Counted from the first letter of the stretch, positions 9,700 through 19,340 are shown. The stretch: 64,000 nt of DNA from Flavobacteriaceae bacterium (GCA_027490305.1 JAIXYI010000018.1:31227-95226); one strand, 5' to 3'. The notes: generated by a model from the sequence alone, not told the origin. Numbers and translations are program-made.

Positions 9700-10892
9700 C
9701 AACTTCCATGAAACTCTTCCTGGGCCTTTGTGTTGCCTTTTTCGTACTCCTGATGGTTGCGGATAACGGCGAACCGCGGCAAGTCGACTGGCGACCGTCA
9801 TACAAAGTAGCCGACAAGAACCCGCTTGACCTCTACGTGTTCAACGAAGAGATCGACCGACTGTTCGGTGCTGACAATGTCGAGCGTTTTGGCAACACGC
9901 CGTACGAATACTTAAACGAAAACATCGACTATTACGAGGAAGGTGCAGGGTTTACGTTATCGGGCACGATGGTGTCGATCGGACAGCATGTTGACAAAGC
10001 GTCGGTATCCGAATTGCTGCTGTTTGCCGCTAACGGAAATACCGTCTTTATCAGCGATTATGAACTCGGAAAGGCGCTGGCCGACTCGTTGCACTTTACC
10101 GTGAAATCTGCCGAAGAAAAGCCAGAAAAACGAAAACTCTGGACCGTAAACGATCGCTCGCGCCAAAAGCCCGTGATCTTCGACAAAGGCATAGGCGATA
10201 CGTATTTCGACACATTCGACGCATCCCAGACGCAGGTGCTGGGCTACGTGCGCCAGGACGACGCGAAACGGAAACCGAACTACCTGCGAATCCGTTACCT
10301 AAACGGGTATTTCTTCCTGCACCTCGATCCGCAGGCTTTCTCCAACTACTACCTGTTGCACGGTCACGACGCGCGGTATGCCGAAAGCACGCTGTCATTG
10401 CTACCTCACGACCAGGTCTATTTTTTCACCGACGATGCCCGAAACACCACCAACGGTTCACTCACCCGGTTTATGTTTGAAAACGTCGCGCTGCGTTGGG
10501 CATGGCTGCTCTTGCTTGGCGGACTTTTGATCTTCATCATCTTCACGGCCAAAAGGCGCCAACGGGTGATTCCGATCGTGACACCTTTATCGAATACGAC
10601 GGTCGAGTTCGTGCAGACCGTCGCCAACCTGTACCGGCAGGAAGGTGAACACGGCAATCTGGTTGAGAAAAAAATCATTTACTTTTTCGAACGCATACGG
10701 CAGGAATACCGCATCGATACCACGGTATTGGACGAGGCATTTATCAAACGACTGCATCTCAAATCGGGCAAACCCGAAGACGACATCCGCCGCGTATGCG
10801 ATATGATCAATAACTTTAAACGCAATCGGTTCAGCCTGAATGAGGAAGAACTAATTGCATTCAATGAAGCCACCGAAAAAATCTTCAGTTAG
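9696..10892 (+). CDS. DUF4350 domain protein
   Basis: 398 residues with an N-terminal membrane anchor (MKLFLGLCVAFFVLLMVA), a periplasmic domain with the DUF4350 pattern (YKVADKNPLDLYVFNEEI; ELLLFAANGNTVFISDYELG, where the family resembles a glutamine-amidotransferase-like fold), a second membrane span around residues 267-284 (ALRWAWLLLLGGLLIFIIF) and a basic cytoplasmic tail of about 110 residues. It overlaps DUF4129 by four bases and ends one base before the MoxR start, so the genes are co-translated. Biochemical role unknown. Confidence 0.8.
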   Translation: MTTSMKLFLGLCVAFFVLLMVADNGEPRQVDWRPSYKVADKNPLDLYVFNEEIDRLFGADNVERFGNTPYEYLNENIDYYEEGAGFTLSGTMVSIGQHVDKASVSELLLFAANGNTVFISDYELGKALADSLHFTVKSAEEKPEKRKLWTVNDRSRQKPVIFDKGIGDTYFDTFDASQTQVLGYVRQDDAKRKPNYLRIRYLNGYFFLHLDPQAFSNYYLLHGHDARYAESTLSLLPHDQVYFFTDDARNTTNGSLTRFMFENVALRWAWLLLLGGLLIFIIFTAKRRQRVIPIVTPLSNTTVEFVQTVANLYRQEGEHGNLVEKKIIYFFERIRQEYRIDTTVLDEAFIKRLHLKSGKPEDDIRRVCDMINNFKRNRFSLNEEELIAFNEATEKIFS

Positions 10893-10893
10893 T

Positions 10894-11904
10894 ATGGAAA
10901 ATGAAAACACACCGGTGCAACCGGACAACGAAAACATCAACTTCACCGCCCGTATTGACCTGAGCGGACTGCAACAACACATCGATGCTATCCGCATGGA
11001 AATTGCATCGGTCATCGTCGGACAGGAAAAAATGGTCGACCAACTGCTGGTGGCGCTGTTGGCCAACGGACACGTGCTGTTGGAAGGCGTGCCCGGCGTG
11101 GCGAAAACGTTGACGGCCAAATTGCTGGCCCGTACGCTTGACATCGGCTACAGCCGGATCCAGTTTACACCTGACCTGATGCCGTCGGATATTCTGGGAA
11201 CCTCTGTCTTCGACCTCAAAAAATCGAGTTTCGAATTTCGGAAGGGGCCTATTTTCTCCAACCTCTTGCTGATTGACGAAATCAACCGGTCACCGGCGAA
11301 AACCCAGGCCGCCCTTTTTGAGGTGATGGAAGAACGGCAGGTTACCATCGATGGCAGCACCTATGAAATGGACGCCCCGTTTTTGGTCGTCGCCACCCAA
11401 AACCCGGTGGAACAGGAAGGTACGTACCGCCTTCCGGAAGCCCAACTCGACCGCTTTCTCTTCAAGATACACGTGGGGTATCCGTCGCTTTCGGAGGAAG
11501 TTGACATCATTCGCCGCGAGCACGAACTGAAAGGCGAAGCCAAGCTGTCACACGTCAAAACCGTGCTGTCACCAGATGAAATCCGCCGTTGCCAGTCGAT
11601 CGTCAAACAGGTTGTGGTCGACCCACAGTTGATGCACTACATTGCGCAGATCATTGTCGGCACCCGTGAAAATGCGTTCCTTTACCTGGGAGCCTCTCCG
11701 CGTGCCTCACTGGCCATCCTCAACGCGGCAAAAGGGTTCGCGGTTATCAATGGGCGCGACTTCGTAACGCCCGAAGACATCCGCGAGGCGGCGGCACCTG
11801 TATTGCGCCACCGGGTGATCGTCACCCCGGAACGCGAAATGGAAGGCCTGACCGCCGATCAGATCATTGCACAAATCATCGAATCGGTTGAAATTCCACG
11901 ATAA
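10894..11904 (+). CDS. MoxR-type AAA+ ATPase
   Basis: A cytoplasmic AAA+ chaperone of 336 residues. Walker A is GVPGVAKTLTAK, Walker B LLIDEINRSP, sensor 1 VATQNPVEQEGTY, and the arginine-finger region LPEAQLDRFLF; this is the complete MoxR set. The ATG at 10894, one base after the DUF4350 stop, is preferred over an in-frame ATG at 10855 inside that gene. MoxR proteins act with vWA or DUF58 partners to mature or remodel envelope protein complexes; the DUF58 gene begins at the base after this stop. Confidence 0.93.
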   Translation: MENENTPVQPDNENINFTARIDLSGLQQHIDAIRMEIASVIVGQEKMVDQLLVALLANGHVLLEGVPGVAKTLTAKLLARTLDIGYSRIQFTPDLMPSDILGTSVFDLKKSSFEFRKGPIFSNLLLIDEINRSPAKTQAALFEVMEERQVTIDGSTYEMDAPFLVVATQNPVEQEGTYRLPEAQLDRFLFKIHVGYPSLSEEVDIIRREHELKGEAKLSHVKTVLSPDEIRRCQSIVKQVVVDPQLMHYIAQIIVGTRENAFLYLGASPRASLAILNAAKGFAVINGRDFVTPEDIREAAAPVLRHRVIVTPEREMEGLTADQIIAQIIESVEIPR

Positions 11905-13239
11905 ATGAAGCGATTCTTCCGGCAACTCTACCTCACCACGTTCACCTTCTATGTTTTAGGGGGCGTAGCGGCGTTGTTTGCCTTCGCTTTTTTCTTCCCA
12001 CGACTGTATCTCGCAGCGCAATTTGCGTTTTTTGTATACATAGGCCTGATCCTGCTCGATATCGTCCTGCTTTTCCGCACGCGCGAAGGCGTTACCGGCG
12101 AGCGGACCTTGCCGGAAAAGTTCTCGAATGGCGATGAGAATCCGGTGACCGTCAAACTTGTCAGTCGGTATCCGTTTACGGTTAAGGTGCGGGTTATCGA
12201 TGAGTTACCGGAACAGTTTCAGTTGCGTGACTTCGGTATCACGCGCACGGTCGACGGCATGGCACAGGATACCTTCCGCTATTACCTAAGGCCGGTCAAA
12301 CGTGGCGAATATTCATTCGGTGTACTGAACCTCATGGTTACTTCACCGCTGCGTTTTGCCATCCGGCGTTTCCAGTCGGATGCCGACGCGATGGTGCCCG
12401 TGTATCCGTCTTTCATACAACTCCGAAAATACGACCTGATGGCGTTTTCGAACCAATTGGTGCAGTATGGTATCAAACGGATCCGAAAACTCGGGCACAC
12501 CATGGAATTCGAGCAGATAAAGGAATACGTTCAGGGCGACGATATCCGAACGCTGAACTGGAAAGCTACTGCAAAGAAAAACAGCCTGATGGTGAACCAG
12601 TTCCAGGACGAAAAATCCCAAACGGTGTATATGGTCATCGACAAAGGACGGCAAATGCAAATGCCGTTCAACGGACTCAGCCTGTTGGACTACGCTATCA
12701 ACGCGTCGTTGGTGCTGTCGAATGTCATTTTGAAAAAACACGACCGGGCCGGGCTCTTTTCCTTTTCTAAAACCGTTGAAAATCGCGTTGCGGCCGAGAA
12801 ACGGTCGTCGCAGATGGAACGCATACTCGAAGCACTCTACGCCGTCAAGACCGACTTTTTCGAAAGTGACTTCGGACGATTGTATGCCGATATCAAGCGC
12901 AATGTCAACCACCGCAGTCTCGTGATGCTGTACACCAACTTCGACACGCTCGATGGCCTGAACCGGCAGTTGCCGTACCTTCGCGGTATCGCCAAAAACC
13001 ATTTGCTGGTCGTCGTCTTCTTCCACAATACCGAACTCGACCGTATGTCAAAAGAAAAAGCCGGCAATGTGCAGGAGATTTACGATAAGGTCATAGCCGA
13101 AAAGTTCATTTTCGAGAAAAAACGCATCGTCACCGAATTGAAAAAGTACGGCATTCACTCGGTATTGACGTTCCCGGAGCAGCTTACCCTCGATACCATC
13201 AACAAGTACCTCGAGATCAAGGCCCGCGGAATTTTGTAA
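11905..13239 (+). CDS. DUF58 domain protein, MoxR partner
   Basis: A 444-residue protein with two N-terminal membrane spans (residues about 10-55) and a large soluble part. The DUF58 core is visible as HTMEFEQIKEYVQGDDIRTLNWKATAKKNSLMVNQFQDEKS, followed by a vWA-like fold (YMVIDKGRQM, then a C-terminal SLVMLYTNFD). This is the normal MoxR-coupled form. It begins directly after the MoxR stop and closes the operon that opens at 7907. Target proteins of the MoxR/DUF58 pair cannot be deduced. Confidence 0.9.
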   Translation: MKRFFRQLYLTTFTFYVLGGVAALFAFAFFFPRLYLAAQFAFFVYIGLILLDIVLLFRTREGVTGERTLPEKFSNGDENPVTVKLVSRYPFTVKVRVIDELPEQFQLRDFGITRTVDGMAQDTFRYYLRPVKRGEYSFGVLNLMVTSPLRFAIRRFQSDADAMVPVYPSFIQLRKYDLMAFSNQLVQYGIKRIRKLGHTMEFEQIKEYVQGDDIRTLNWKATAKKNSLMVNQFQDEKSQTVYMVIDKGRQMQMPFNGLSLLDYAINASLVLSNVILKKHDRAGLFSFSKTVENRVAAEKRSSQMERILEALYAVKTDFFESDFGRLYADIKRNVNHRSLVMLYTNFDTLDGLNRQLPYLRGIAKNHLLVVVFFHNTELDRMSKEKAGNVQEIYDKVIAEKFIFEKKRIVTELKKYGIHSVLTFPEQLTLDTINKYLEIKARGIL

Positions 13240-13275
13240 TTTTACGATTGATCCCCGTACTTAAACCGAACGCTC

Positions 13276-14064
13276 CTGAAACTCCTTACCTCTCCACACA
13301 ACCCGCTTATCAAATCCATCCTGCAACTACAGGAAAAGGCGCGCGCACGCCGTCAATCGGGACAGTTCGCTATCGAGGGCCGGCGCGAAATCGGTTTGGC
13401 AATGAAAGGAGGCTACGAAATTACCGACCTGTTGTTCTTTCCCGAAAAATGCACTGCTGAGGAAGCCGCCCGCCTGGCACCCGGCGCTACGCTGTACGAA
13501 ATCGGACGCGAGGTCTTTGACCGCATCGCCTACCGGGAAGGTTCAGACGGATTGCTGGCGCTCGCCCGGGCAAAATCGCTTGAGCTTGATGCGTTGCAGT
13601 TGTCGGATAACCCACTCATCTTGGTTGCGGAAGCACCCGAAAAACCCGGAAACATCGGGGCTCTGTTGCGCACCGCGGACGCCGCCCGACTAGACGCGGT
13701 GATCATCGCCAACCCAAAAGGCGATTTGTATAATCCGAACATCATCCGGTCAAGCGTGGGCTGTTTGTTTACGACGCAGCTCGCCACGGGCATCACAACG
13801 GACGTCATCGGCTTTCTAAAAGCAAAAGGTGTTGCCCTTTACGCCGCCGCGCTTCAGGACGCATCGGAGTACCACCATTGCGACTTCACCACTCCGACCG
13901 CACTGGTCGTCGGCACCGAAGACAGCGGCCTGACACAGGAATGGCGGGACGCAGCGGTTCGCAACATCCAGATCCCGATGCAGGGCGAAATCGACTCGAT
14001 GAACGTGTCCGTAGCCGCAGCCGTCTTGATTTTCGAAGCCAAACGCCAACGGAACTTTCAGTAA
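13276..14064 (+). CDS. TrmH/SpoU family RNA 2'-O-methyltransferase, probable CTG start
   Basis: The conserved part, from EAPEKPGNIGALLRTADAA to VGTEDSGLTQEW and IPMQGEIDSMNVSVAAAVL, shows all three SpoU motifs of a SAM-dependent knot methyltransferase acting on tRNA or rRNA. The first ordinary start in frame is a TTG at 13396, but the reading frame upstream clearly codes the family N-terminus (KLLTSPHNPLIKSILQLQEK and QFAIEGRREI). Between the frame's stop at 13249-13251 and 13396 there is no ATG, GTG or TTG; CTG at 13276 gives a protein of 262 residues with the expected beginning. The boundary is therefore uncertain. It follows DUF58 by 36 bases. Confidence 0.8.
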   Translation: MKLLTSPHNPLIKSILQLQEKARARRQSGQFAIEGRREIGLAMKGGYEITDLLFFPEKCTAEEAARLAPGATLYEIGREVFDRIAYREGSDGLLALARAKSLELDALQLSDNPLILVAEAPEKPGNIGALLRTADAARLDAVIIANPKGDLYNPNIIRSSVGCLFTTQLATGITTDVIGFLKAKGVALYAAALQDASEYHHCDFTTPTALVVGTEDSGLTQEWRDAAVRNIQIPMQGEIDSMNVSVAAAVLIFEAKRQRNFQ

Positions 14065-14083
14065 AAAGCGTTCGGGAAAGCCG

Positions 14084-14113
14084 TTTGGGTTTTCGAGAGT
14101 TTTCTTATATTTA
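14084..14113 (+). promoter_or_regulatory. Promoter of the (p)ppGpp synthetase/hydrolase gene
   Basis: TTTG at 14084-14087 and TATATTTA at 14106-14113 with an 18-base spacer, 17 bases before the ATG at 14131; close to the Bacteroidota -33/-7 consensus. Confidence 0.5.
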
Positions 14114-14130
14114 AGCGAATTTATAGGTCG

Positions 14131-16341
14131 ATGACAGAGCTGGATATCGAAAAAGAAAACAAAGCTATTGCCCAGGAATACAAAGAATTACTGCGCATCA
14201 GCTACCAAACCCTATCGGAAGAGGATAAAAAACTCATCCGGAAGGCGTTTGACGTGGCCGTAGACGCGCATAAAGACCAGCGACGCAAATCGGGCGAAGC
14301 CTACATCTTCCATCCCATCGCCGTTGCCAAGATCGTCGCTTCCGAAATTGGTTTGGGCGCCACCGCCATTGCCGCGGCCCTCATGCACGACGTGGTCGAA
14401 GACACCGACGTCACGCTTGAGGACATCGAGAAGATGTTCAATCCCAAAATCGCACAATTGGTCGAGGGATTGACGAAGATCTCGCAGGTGCAGAAAGACC
14501 TGAATATCTCGGTACAGGCCGAGAACTTCCGGAAAATGCTGCTCACGCTCAACGACGACGTGCGTGTTATCCTCATCAAACTGGCCGATCGCCTGCATAA
14601 CATGCAGACCATGGACTCGATGGCGGAGTACAAACAAATGAAGATCGCATCGGAGACACTCTATATATATGCGCCCCTCGCCCATCGCCTAGGCCTATAT
14701 AACATCAAGACCAAACTGGAAGACCTCGGACTCAAATATACTGAGCCCGACGTGTATAACGACATCCTCAGTAAAATCAAGGAGACGAAAGAGGAACAGG
14801 ATGCCTACATAAAGAGCATTTCCGATGTATTGAAGAAGTCGCTTGACGCGGAAGGCATCGACTATATCATCAAAGGACGGCCGAAATCGATCTATTCGAT
14901 CCGACGGAAAATGAAAGCGCAGAATGTCACCTTTGACGAGGTATATGACAAATTCGCGCTTCGTATCGTTTATAAATCGGCTGCGCACGACGAGAAATTC
15001 ATCGCCTGGAAAGTCTATTCCATCGTCACCGATCATTACCGACCGAGCCCCAGCCGACTGCGGGATTGGATTTCTTCGCCTAAGTCTACCGGCTATGAAG
15101 CGCTGCACATTACCGTAATGGGACCACTCGGACGTTGGGTAGAAATACAGGTCCGCAGCGAACGGATGGATGAAATAGCCGAGAAAGGATACGCCGCGCA
15201 TTACAAATACAAACAGGGCGCCACTGAGGAAAGTAGTCTGGATGTGTGGCTCAACCTGTTGCGGGAAGCGCTTGAGAGCCAGGAAACAAACGCTGTAGAC
15301 TTTGTCGAGGATTTCAAAATGAACCTCTATTCAAAAGAAATCTTCGTCTTTACGCCCAAAGGGGAAATCAAATCCCTACCCAAAGGCGCCACAACCCTCG
15401 ACTTCGCGTTTAGCATCCACTCGGAAATCGGCGTTCACACCCGCGGCACCCGGGTCAACGGAAAATTGGTGCCGCTCAACCATGAACTCAAAAGCGGCGA
15501 CCAGGTCGAAATTATCACGTCGACCAACCAGAAACCGAACCTCCATTGGCTTGATTATGTCACCACCGCACGTGCCCGGAACAAAATCAAAAGCGTCTTA
15601 AACGAAGATACCAAGCGCATTGCCGAAGAAGGTAAAGAACTGCTATTCCGTAAATTGCGCCATCTCAAGATAACCGTCAACGAGAGTACGATCAACGAAC
15701 TTGCCAGTTTCCTGAAACTGAAAACGAGCCTCGATTTGTATTACCGCGCCGGCATCGGCACCATTGAAAACCCGAAATTGAAGGAATTTGCCGCCCTGAA
15801 AGGCAATGCGTTCATGAACTTCTTTAAAGGAAAAATCCGCCGGGCACCGGTCGAGCAAATCCAGAAGGAAGAAATCAGCAGCAACTACGACATGCTGGTT
15901 TTCGGGGCGGAACAAGACAAATTGGATTATAAACTCGCCACCTGTTGCAACCCGATTCCGGGTGACGAAGTGTTCGGCTTCCTAACGATAAACGAAGGTA
16001 TTAAGGTCCATAAAAAAGACTGCCCCAACGCCCTCAGCCTGCAATCGAATTACGCCTACCGTATCATGCAGGCCAAATGGATCGATTCGAGCCAACAGGA
16101 ATTCAAAGCCGTGCTGGAAATCACGGGAATGGACAGCATCGGCCTCACCAACAACCTGACACGTGTGATTTCCAACAATATGCACGTTAACATCCAGAGT
16201 ATTTCGCTTAGCAGCGAAGCCGGACTTTTCAAAGGACAGGTCACGGTGGTCGTACAAAACAACACCATCCTGAAGCGCCTCACCGACAACATCCGCAAAA
16301 TAGACGGTATCGAAAAAGTAACCCGGATTTACCATAACTGA
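14131..16341 (+). CDS. Bifunctional (p)ppGpp synthetase/hydrolase (Rel/SpoT family)
   Basis: 736 residues, full length for long RSH enzymes. The hydrolase HD domain is intact (HD at residues 86-87 and ED at 90-91 in MHDVVEDTD). The synthetase domain has KFALRIVYKS and the substrate loop RDWISSPKSTGYEALH. A TGS domain follows (EIFVFTPKGEIKSLPKGATTLDFAF), then a Cys-containing CCNPIPGDEVFGF stretch and a C-terminal ACT domain. The enzyme makes and degrades the stringent-response alarmones in the cytosol and senses stalled ribosomes through its C-terminal half. Its stop overlaps the next ATG by one base. In Flavobacteriia it is usually the main RSH. Confidence 0.95.
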   Translation: MTELDIEKENKAIAQEYKELLRISYQTLSEEDKKLIRKAFDVAVDAHKDQRRKSGEAYIFHPIAVAKIVASEIGLGATAIAAALMHDVVEDTDVTLEDIEKMFNPKIAQLVEGLTKISQVQKDLNISVQAENFRKMLLTLNDDVRVILIKLADRLHNMQTMDSMAEYKQMKIASETLYIYAPLAHRLGLYNIKTKLEDLGLKYTEPDVYNDILSKIKETKEEQDAYIKSISDVLKKSLDAEGIDYIIKGRPKSIYSIRRKMKAQNVTFDEVYDKFALRIVYKSAAHDEKFIAWKVYSIVTDHYRPSPSRLRDWISSPKSTGYEALHITVMGPLGRWVEIQVRSERMDEIAEKGYAAHYKYKQGATEESSLDVWLNLLREALESQETNAVDFVEDFKMNLYSKEIFVFTPKGEIKSLPKGATTLDFAFSIHSEIGVHTRGTRVNGKLVPLNHELKSGDQVEIITSTNQKPNLHWLDYVTTARARNKIKSVLNEDTKRIAEEGKELLFRKLRHLKITVNESTINELASFLKLKTSLDLYYRAGIGTIENPKLKEFAALKGNAFMNFFKGKIRRAPVEQIQKEEISSNYDMLVFGAEQDKLDYKLATCCNPIPGDEVFGFLTINEGIKVHKKDCPNALSLQSNYAYRIMQAKWIDSSQQEFKAVLEITGMDSIGLTNNLTRVISNNMHVNIQSISLSSEAGLFKGQVTVVVQNNTILKRLTDNIRKIDGIEKVTRIYHN

Positions 16342-16823
16342 TGTCCGCTACCCGCATCCCCTTCGTCGACGATACCTTCGAATTGCAGCGAATGCAACAG
16401 AAAGGCGGCTGGACGTACGTACTGATTCCGCTTGAAAAGCCCGCCGTGAAATCGCCTTTTGGCATGCAGAAGGTAAACGGATATATCGACGACTATGAAT
16501 TGAAGGACGTCACGATGTGGTCAATGAAGAACCAGGGGCATTTCTTAGCCGTCAAATCCGAAATCCGGAAAGCGATTAAGAAGGAAGAAGGGGATAAAGT
16601 GAGGCTGACATTATACACCGATGGTCCGCCGCCGGTTGCCGATGACGACTTCCTGCTGTGCCTGAAAGACGACCCGGATGCGTACGCGGCGTTTGTATCC
16701 TATCCGGAAAAAAAGAAACAACTCATTCGCGCCTGGGTACTGGCGCCCTTATCGGAAGACGGCAAAATACAACGTATTGCAGAGGCCATCGATCGCATCG
16801 CCGCCGGATTTGACCGCTGGTAA
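16341..16823 (+). CDS. DUF1905/YdeI (OmpD-associated-like) protein
   Basis: 160 residues. The N-terminal 95 residues match DUF1905 (GGWTYVLIPLEKPAVKSPFGMQKVNGYIDDYELK), and the C-terminal part, with AYAAFVSYPEKKKQLIRAWV and KIQRIAEAIDRIAAG, matches the YdeI/bacteriocin-protection helix. Function is poorly known. It overlaps the RSH stop by one base (TGATG), so it is probably co-transcribed and translationally coupled. No membrane segment or signal peptide. Confidence 0.8.
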   Translation: MSATRIPFVDDTFELQRMQQKGGWTYVLIPLEKPAVKSPFGMQKVNGYIDDYELKDVTMWSMKNQGHFLAVKSEIRKAIKKEEGDKVRLTLYTDGPPPVADDDFLLCLKDDPDAYAAFVSYPEKKKQLIRAWVLAPLSEDGKIQRIAEAIDRIAAGFDRW

Positions 16824-16890
16824 CGCCCCCTTCATCGCTTTTTTCCTCCTAACGGACGGTTTTTTACAATCTTAACAGTGTCGTATTTAT

Positions 16891-16927
16891 TTTTGACTAA
16901 CAATTTTATTACTTTTGTTAGACAAAA
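16891..16927 (+). promoter_or_regulatory. Inverted-repeat operator overlapping the crt operon promoter
   Basis: The arms TTTTGACTAACAA (16891-16903) and TTGTTAGACAAAA (16915-16927) are inverted copies matching at 12 of 13 positions with an 11-base spacer. A perfect TAnnTTTG -7 element, TACTTTTG (16910-16917), lies across the spacer and the right arm, and the ATG of the MerR-type gene is at 16936. A protein bound to the palindrome would cover the promoter, as expected for autorepression by the adjacent MerR/CarH-type protein; that it is the ligand is inference. Confidence 0.65.
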
Positions 16928-16935
16928 CTACGACC

Positions 16936-17862
16936 ATGAAAGCGTCAAAGCAAGTCTTCAGCATCCGGGACCTTGAAAACCTAACCGGAATCAAGGCTCA
17001 CACGATTCGTACCTGGGAAAAACGTTACAATATACTGACCCCCGAGCGCGACCAAAACAACGTTCGCTCGTATTCCATCACCAACCTCCGGGAGTTGATG
17101 AATATCAAACTGTTGAACAACCACGGTTACAAGATTTCGAAGATATCGGAGCTGGGGCCGGGCGGAATTCCGAGATTGTTGGCGGAAATCACCAACGCAA
17201 AGAGTATTCGGAGCCATTCGCTGAACGCCTTTCTGCTGGCGATGATGGACTTCGACCAGCCGTTGTTCATGCGTACCTACGATGCGTTGGCGGCTACAAA
17301 GACCTTCCGCGAAATTTACCTCGACGTGTTCCTCCCCCTGCTTTCGGAAATCGGCACACTGTGGCAAACCGGCACGATTACGGCCGTACATGAGCACTTC
17401 ATTTCCGAGATGATCCGCCAGAAAACCGCCGCAGAATCGGATCGACTGCTCGCGCAGGAACCCGAAAACACCGAACACACCATCGTGTTGTTCCTACCAT
17501 CAGGCGAAATACACGATACGGCCTTACAATATCTCAATTTTGAAACCCTTTCCCGCTCCTATCGCACACTCTATTTGGGTACGAATGTTACCATGGATGA
17601 ATTATCTGAGCTAAAACAGATGCATGATAACCTTATATTCGTAACTTACCTGACGGTAACGCCGGGAGCCAACGAACTTCCGGATTATCTGACCCGTTTT
17701 TCGTCCAAGTTGCTGGCTGATAACGACTCTGAATTATGGATTGCGGGACAGATGGCCCGTCATTTTAAACCCTCTCCGCGTTATCCGAATGTGACCACCA
17801 TTGCATCGCTGTCGGATTTTGGAGACAAACTCGAACGACTCAACCAAAGAGTGAGTGCATGA
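16936..17862 (+). CDS. CarH-like MerR regulator with B12-binding photoreceptor domain
   Basis: 308 residues from the ATG at 16936 (an earlier TTG at 16915 lies inside the operator). Residues 6-75 are a MerR helix-turn-helix (FSIRDLENLTGIKAHTIRTWEKRY). Residues about 90-175 match the helical cap of CarH-type photoreceptors, with the hallmark W-x9-EH (Trp143, Glu153, His154). Residues 180-300 are the cobalamin-binding Rossmann domain, where His193 in PSGEIHDTAL aligns with the lower axial ligand and YLGTNVTMDEL follows. In known members adenosylcobalamin makes a DNA-binding tetramer in the dark and light destroys it. It overlaps crtI by four bases, so it is the first gene of the operon it probably represses. 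Confidence 0.88.
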   Translation: MKASKQVFSIRDLENLTGIKAHTIRTWEKRYNILTPERDQNNVRSYSITNLRELMNIKLLNNHGYKISKISELGPGGIPRLLAEITNAKSIRSHSLNAFLLAMMDFDQPLFMRTYDALAATKTFREIYLDVFLPLLSEIGTLWQTGTITAVHEHFISEMIRQKTAAESDRLLAQEPENTEHTIVLFLPSGEIHDTALQYLNFETLSRSYRTLYLGTNVTMDELSELKQMHDNLIFVTYLTVTPGANELPDYLTRFSSKLLADNDSELWIAGQMARHFKPSPRYPNVTTIASLSDFGDKLERLNQRVSA

Positions 17863-19340
17863 TGGGAAACACTGTTTTGATTGCCGGGGCCGGATTTTCA
17901 TCGCTGGCCGCAGCCTGCTATTTGGCGAAAGAAGGGTACGATGTCACGATTTTCGAAAAAAACCCTTCGATAGGAGGACGTGCGCGCCAACTTAAAAAAG
18001 ACGGTTTCACCTTCGACATGGGTCCGAGTTGGTACTGGATGCCGGACATTTTCGAGCGTTTTTTCGCTGATTTTGGAAAAAAAGTATCCGATTACTATAA
18101 ATTGATTCGCCTCGATCCTGCCTACCGCGTCTATTTTGGCATGGATGATTTCATCGATATCGGCGACGACCTCGATACGATCGCCGCCAAATTTGAATCA
18201 CTAGAACCCGGCGCTGGAGACAAGCTACGCCAGTTTATCGCGCGAGCCAAGAAAAACTATGAAATCGCCATTTTAGATCTGGTGTATCGACCCGGTGAAT
18301 CGCCACTTGAACTCATCACCTGGGATACGTTCCGAAACGTCACCCAATTCGCCGGCACCATCAGTCGCGACATCCGCAAGCTGTTCAAACATCCGAAACT
18401 CATCCGCATTCTGGAATTTCCAGTGCTGTTCCTCGGGGCAAAACCTTCCGATACACCGTCGTTTTATAGTTTTATGAACTACGCCGACTTCGGACTCGGC
18501 ACCTGGCATCCTGAAACCGGCATGTTCGATGTCGTGGCGGCCATGGAATCGTTGGCGACGGAATTGGGTGTGCGCATCCGGACGTCATCACCCGTCGACC
18601 GAATTGTGGTGGAAAACGGACGTGCGACAGGACTTGTTGTAAATGGAGAAACTATTTCCGGAGACATCATACTCAGCGGCGCCGATTACGCCCATACCGA
18701 AACCTTATTACCGGAAGCGGCGCGTACATACTCGGCGGAATATTGGGAAAAACGCGTGTTCGCACCGAGTTGTCTCGTTTTCTACGCCGGGTTTTCCAAA
18801 CCGGTAGAAGGCGTACCACACCATGCCCTGTTCTTCGATGCTGATTTCGATACGCATACCGCCGCCATTTACGACCGACCGGAGTGGCCGAAAGAACCGC
18901 TGTTCTACGCCAACTTCCCATCAAAAACCGATAAAACCGCTGCTCCCGAAGGCATGGAGTCCGGATTTTTCCTTGTGCCTCTTGCGCCTGGCATTGAAGA
19001 CACGGAAGCGATGCGGGAACGTTGTTTCGAGAACATCATGACGCGCTTTGAGGCCATTACCAGACAACCTATTCGCGAGAGCCTTCTGTTTCGGATTGGG
19101 TTTTGCAAGAATGATTTCGAAGAAGCCTATCACTCCTATAAAGGAAATGCCTACGGACTGGCCAACACCCTTATGCAGACGGCGTTCCTGCGTCCGAAAC
19201 TGCGAAGCCGAAAAGTGAAGAACCTCTATTTTGCCGGACAACTGACGGTGCCCGGACCGGGTGTGCCTCCGTCGCTGATTTCCGGAAAACTCTCGGCTGA
19301 ATTAATACGTACCTATAATCCCATCTTACAGGAAACATGA
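17859..19340 (+). CDS. crtI: Phytoene desaturase
   Basis: 493 residues, the normal CrtI length. The FAD site VLIAGAGFSSLAAACYLA with the following FEKNPSIGGRARQLKKDGFTFDMGPSWYW is the flavobacterial CrtI form, and the C-terminal FAGQLTVPGPGVPPSLISGKLSAELI closes the FAD fold. The enzyme converts colourless phytoene to lycopene in four desaturation steps at the membrane. ATGATG at 17859 gives two possible starts one codon apart; the first overlaps the regulator stop. crtB follows with a four-base overlap. Confidence 0.95.
   Translation: MMGNTVLIAGAGFSSLAAACYLAKEGYDVTIFEKNPSIGGRARQLKKDGFTFDMGPSWYWMPDIFERFFADFGKKVSDYYKLIRLDPAYRVYFGMDDFIDIGDDLDTIAAKFESLEPGAGDKLRQFIARAKKNYEIAILDLVYRPGESPLELITWDTFRNVTQFAGTISRDIRKLFKHPKLIRILEFPVLFLGAKPSDTPSFYSFMNYADFGLGTWHPETGMFDVVAAMESLATELGVRIRTSSPVDRIVVENGRATGLVVNGETISGDIILSGADYAHTETLLPEAARTYSAEYWEKRVFAPSCLVFYAGFSKPVEGVPHHALFFDADFDTHTAAIYDRPEWPKEPLFYANFPSKTDKTAAPEGMESGFFLVPLAPGIEDTEAMRERCFENIMTRFEAITRQPIRESLLFRIGFCKNDFEEAYHSYKGNAYGLANTLMQTAFLRPKLRSRKVKNLYFAGQLTVPGPGVPPSLISGKLSAELIRTYNPILQET

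Noticed and set aside
12343..13026. 227-residue open frame antisense to the DUF58 gene
   Set aside because: Fully inside a clear family gene; composition is that of an antisense shadow.
13248..13460. 70-residue frame starting at TTG 13248
   Set aside because: Overlaps the clearly conserved N-terminus of the methyltransferase in another frame and has no recognisable features.
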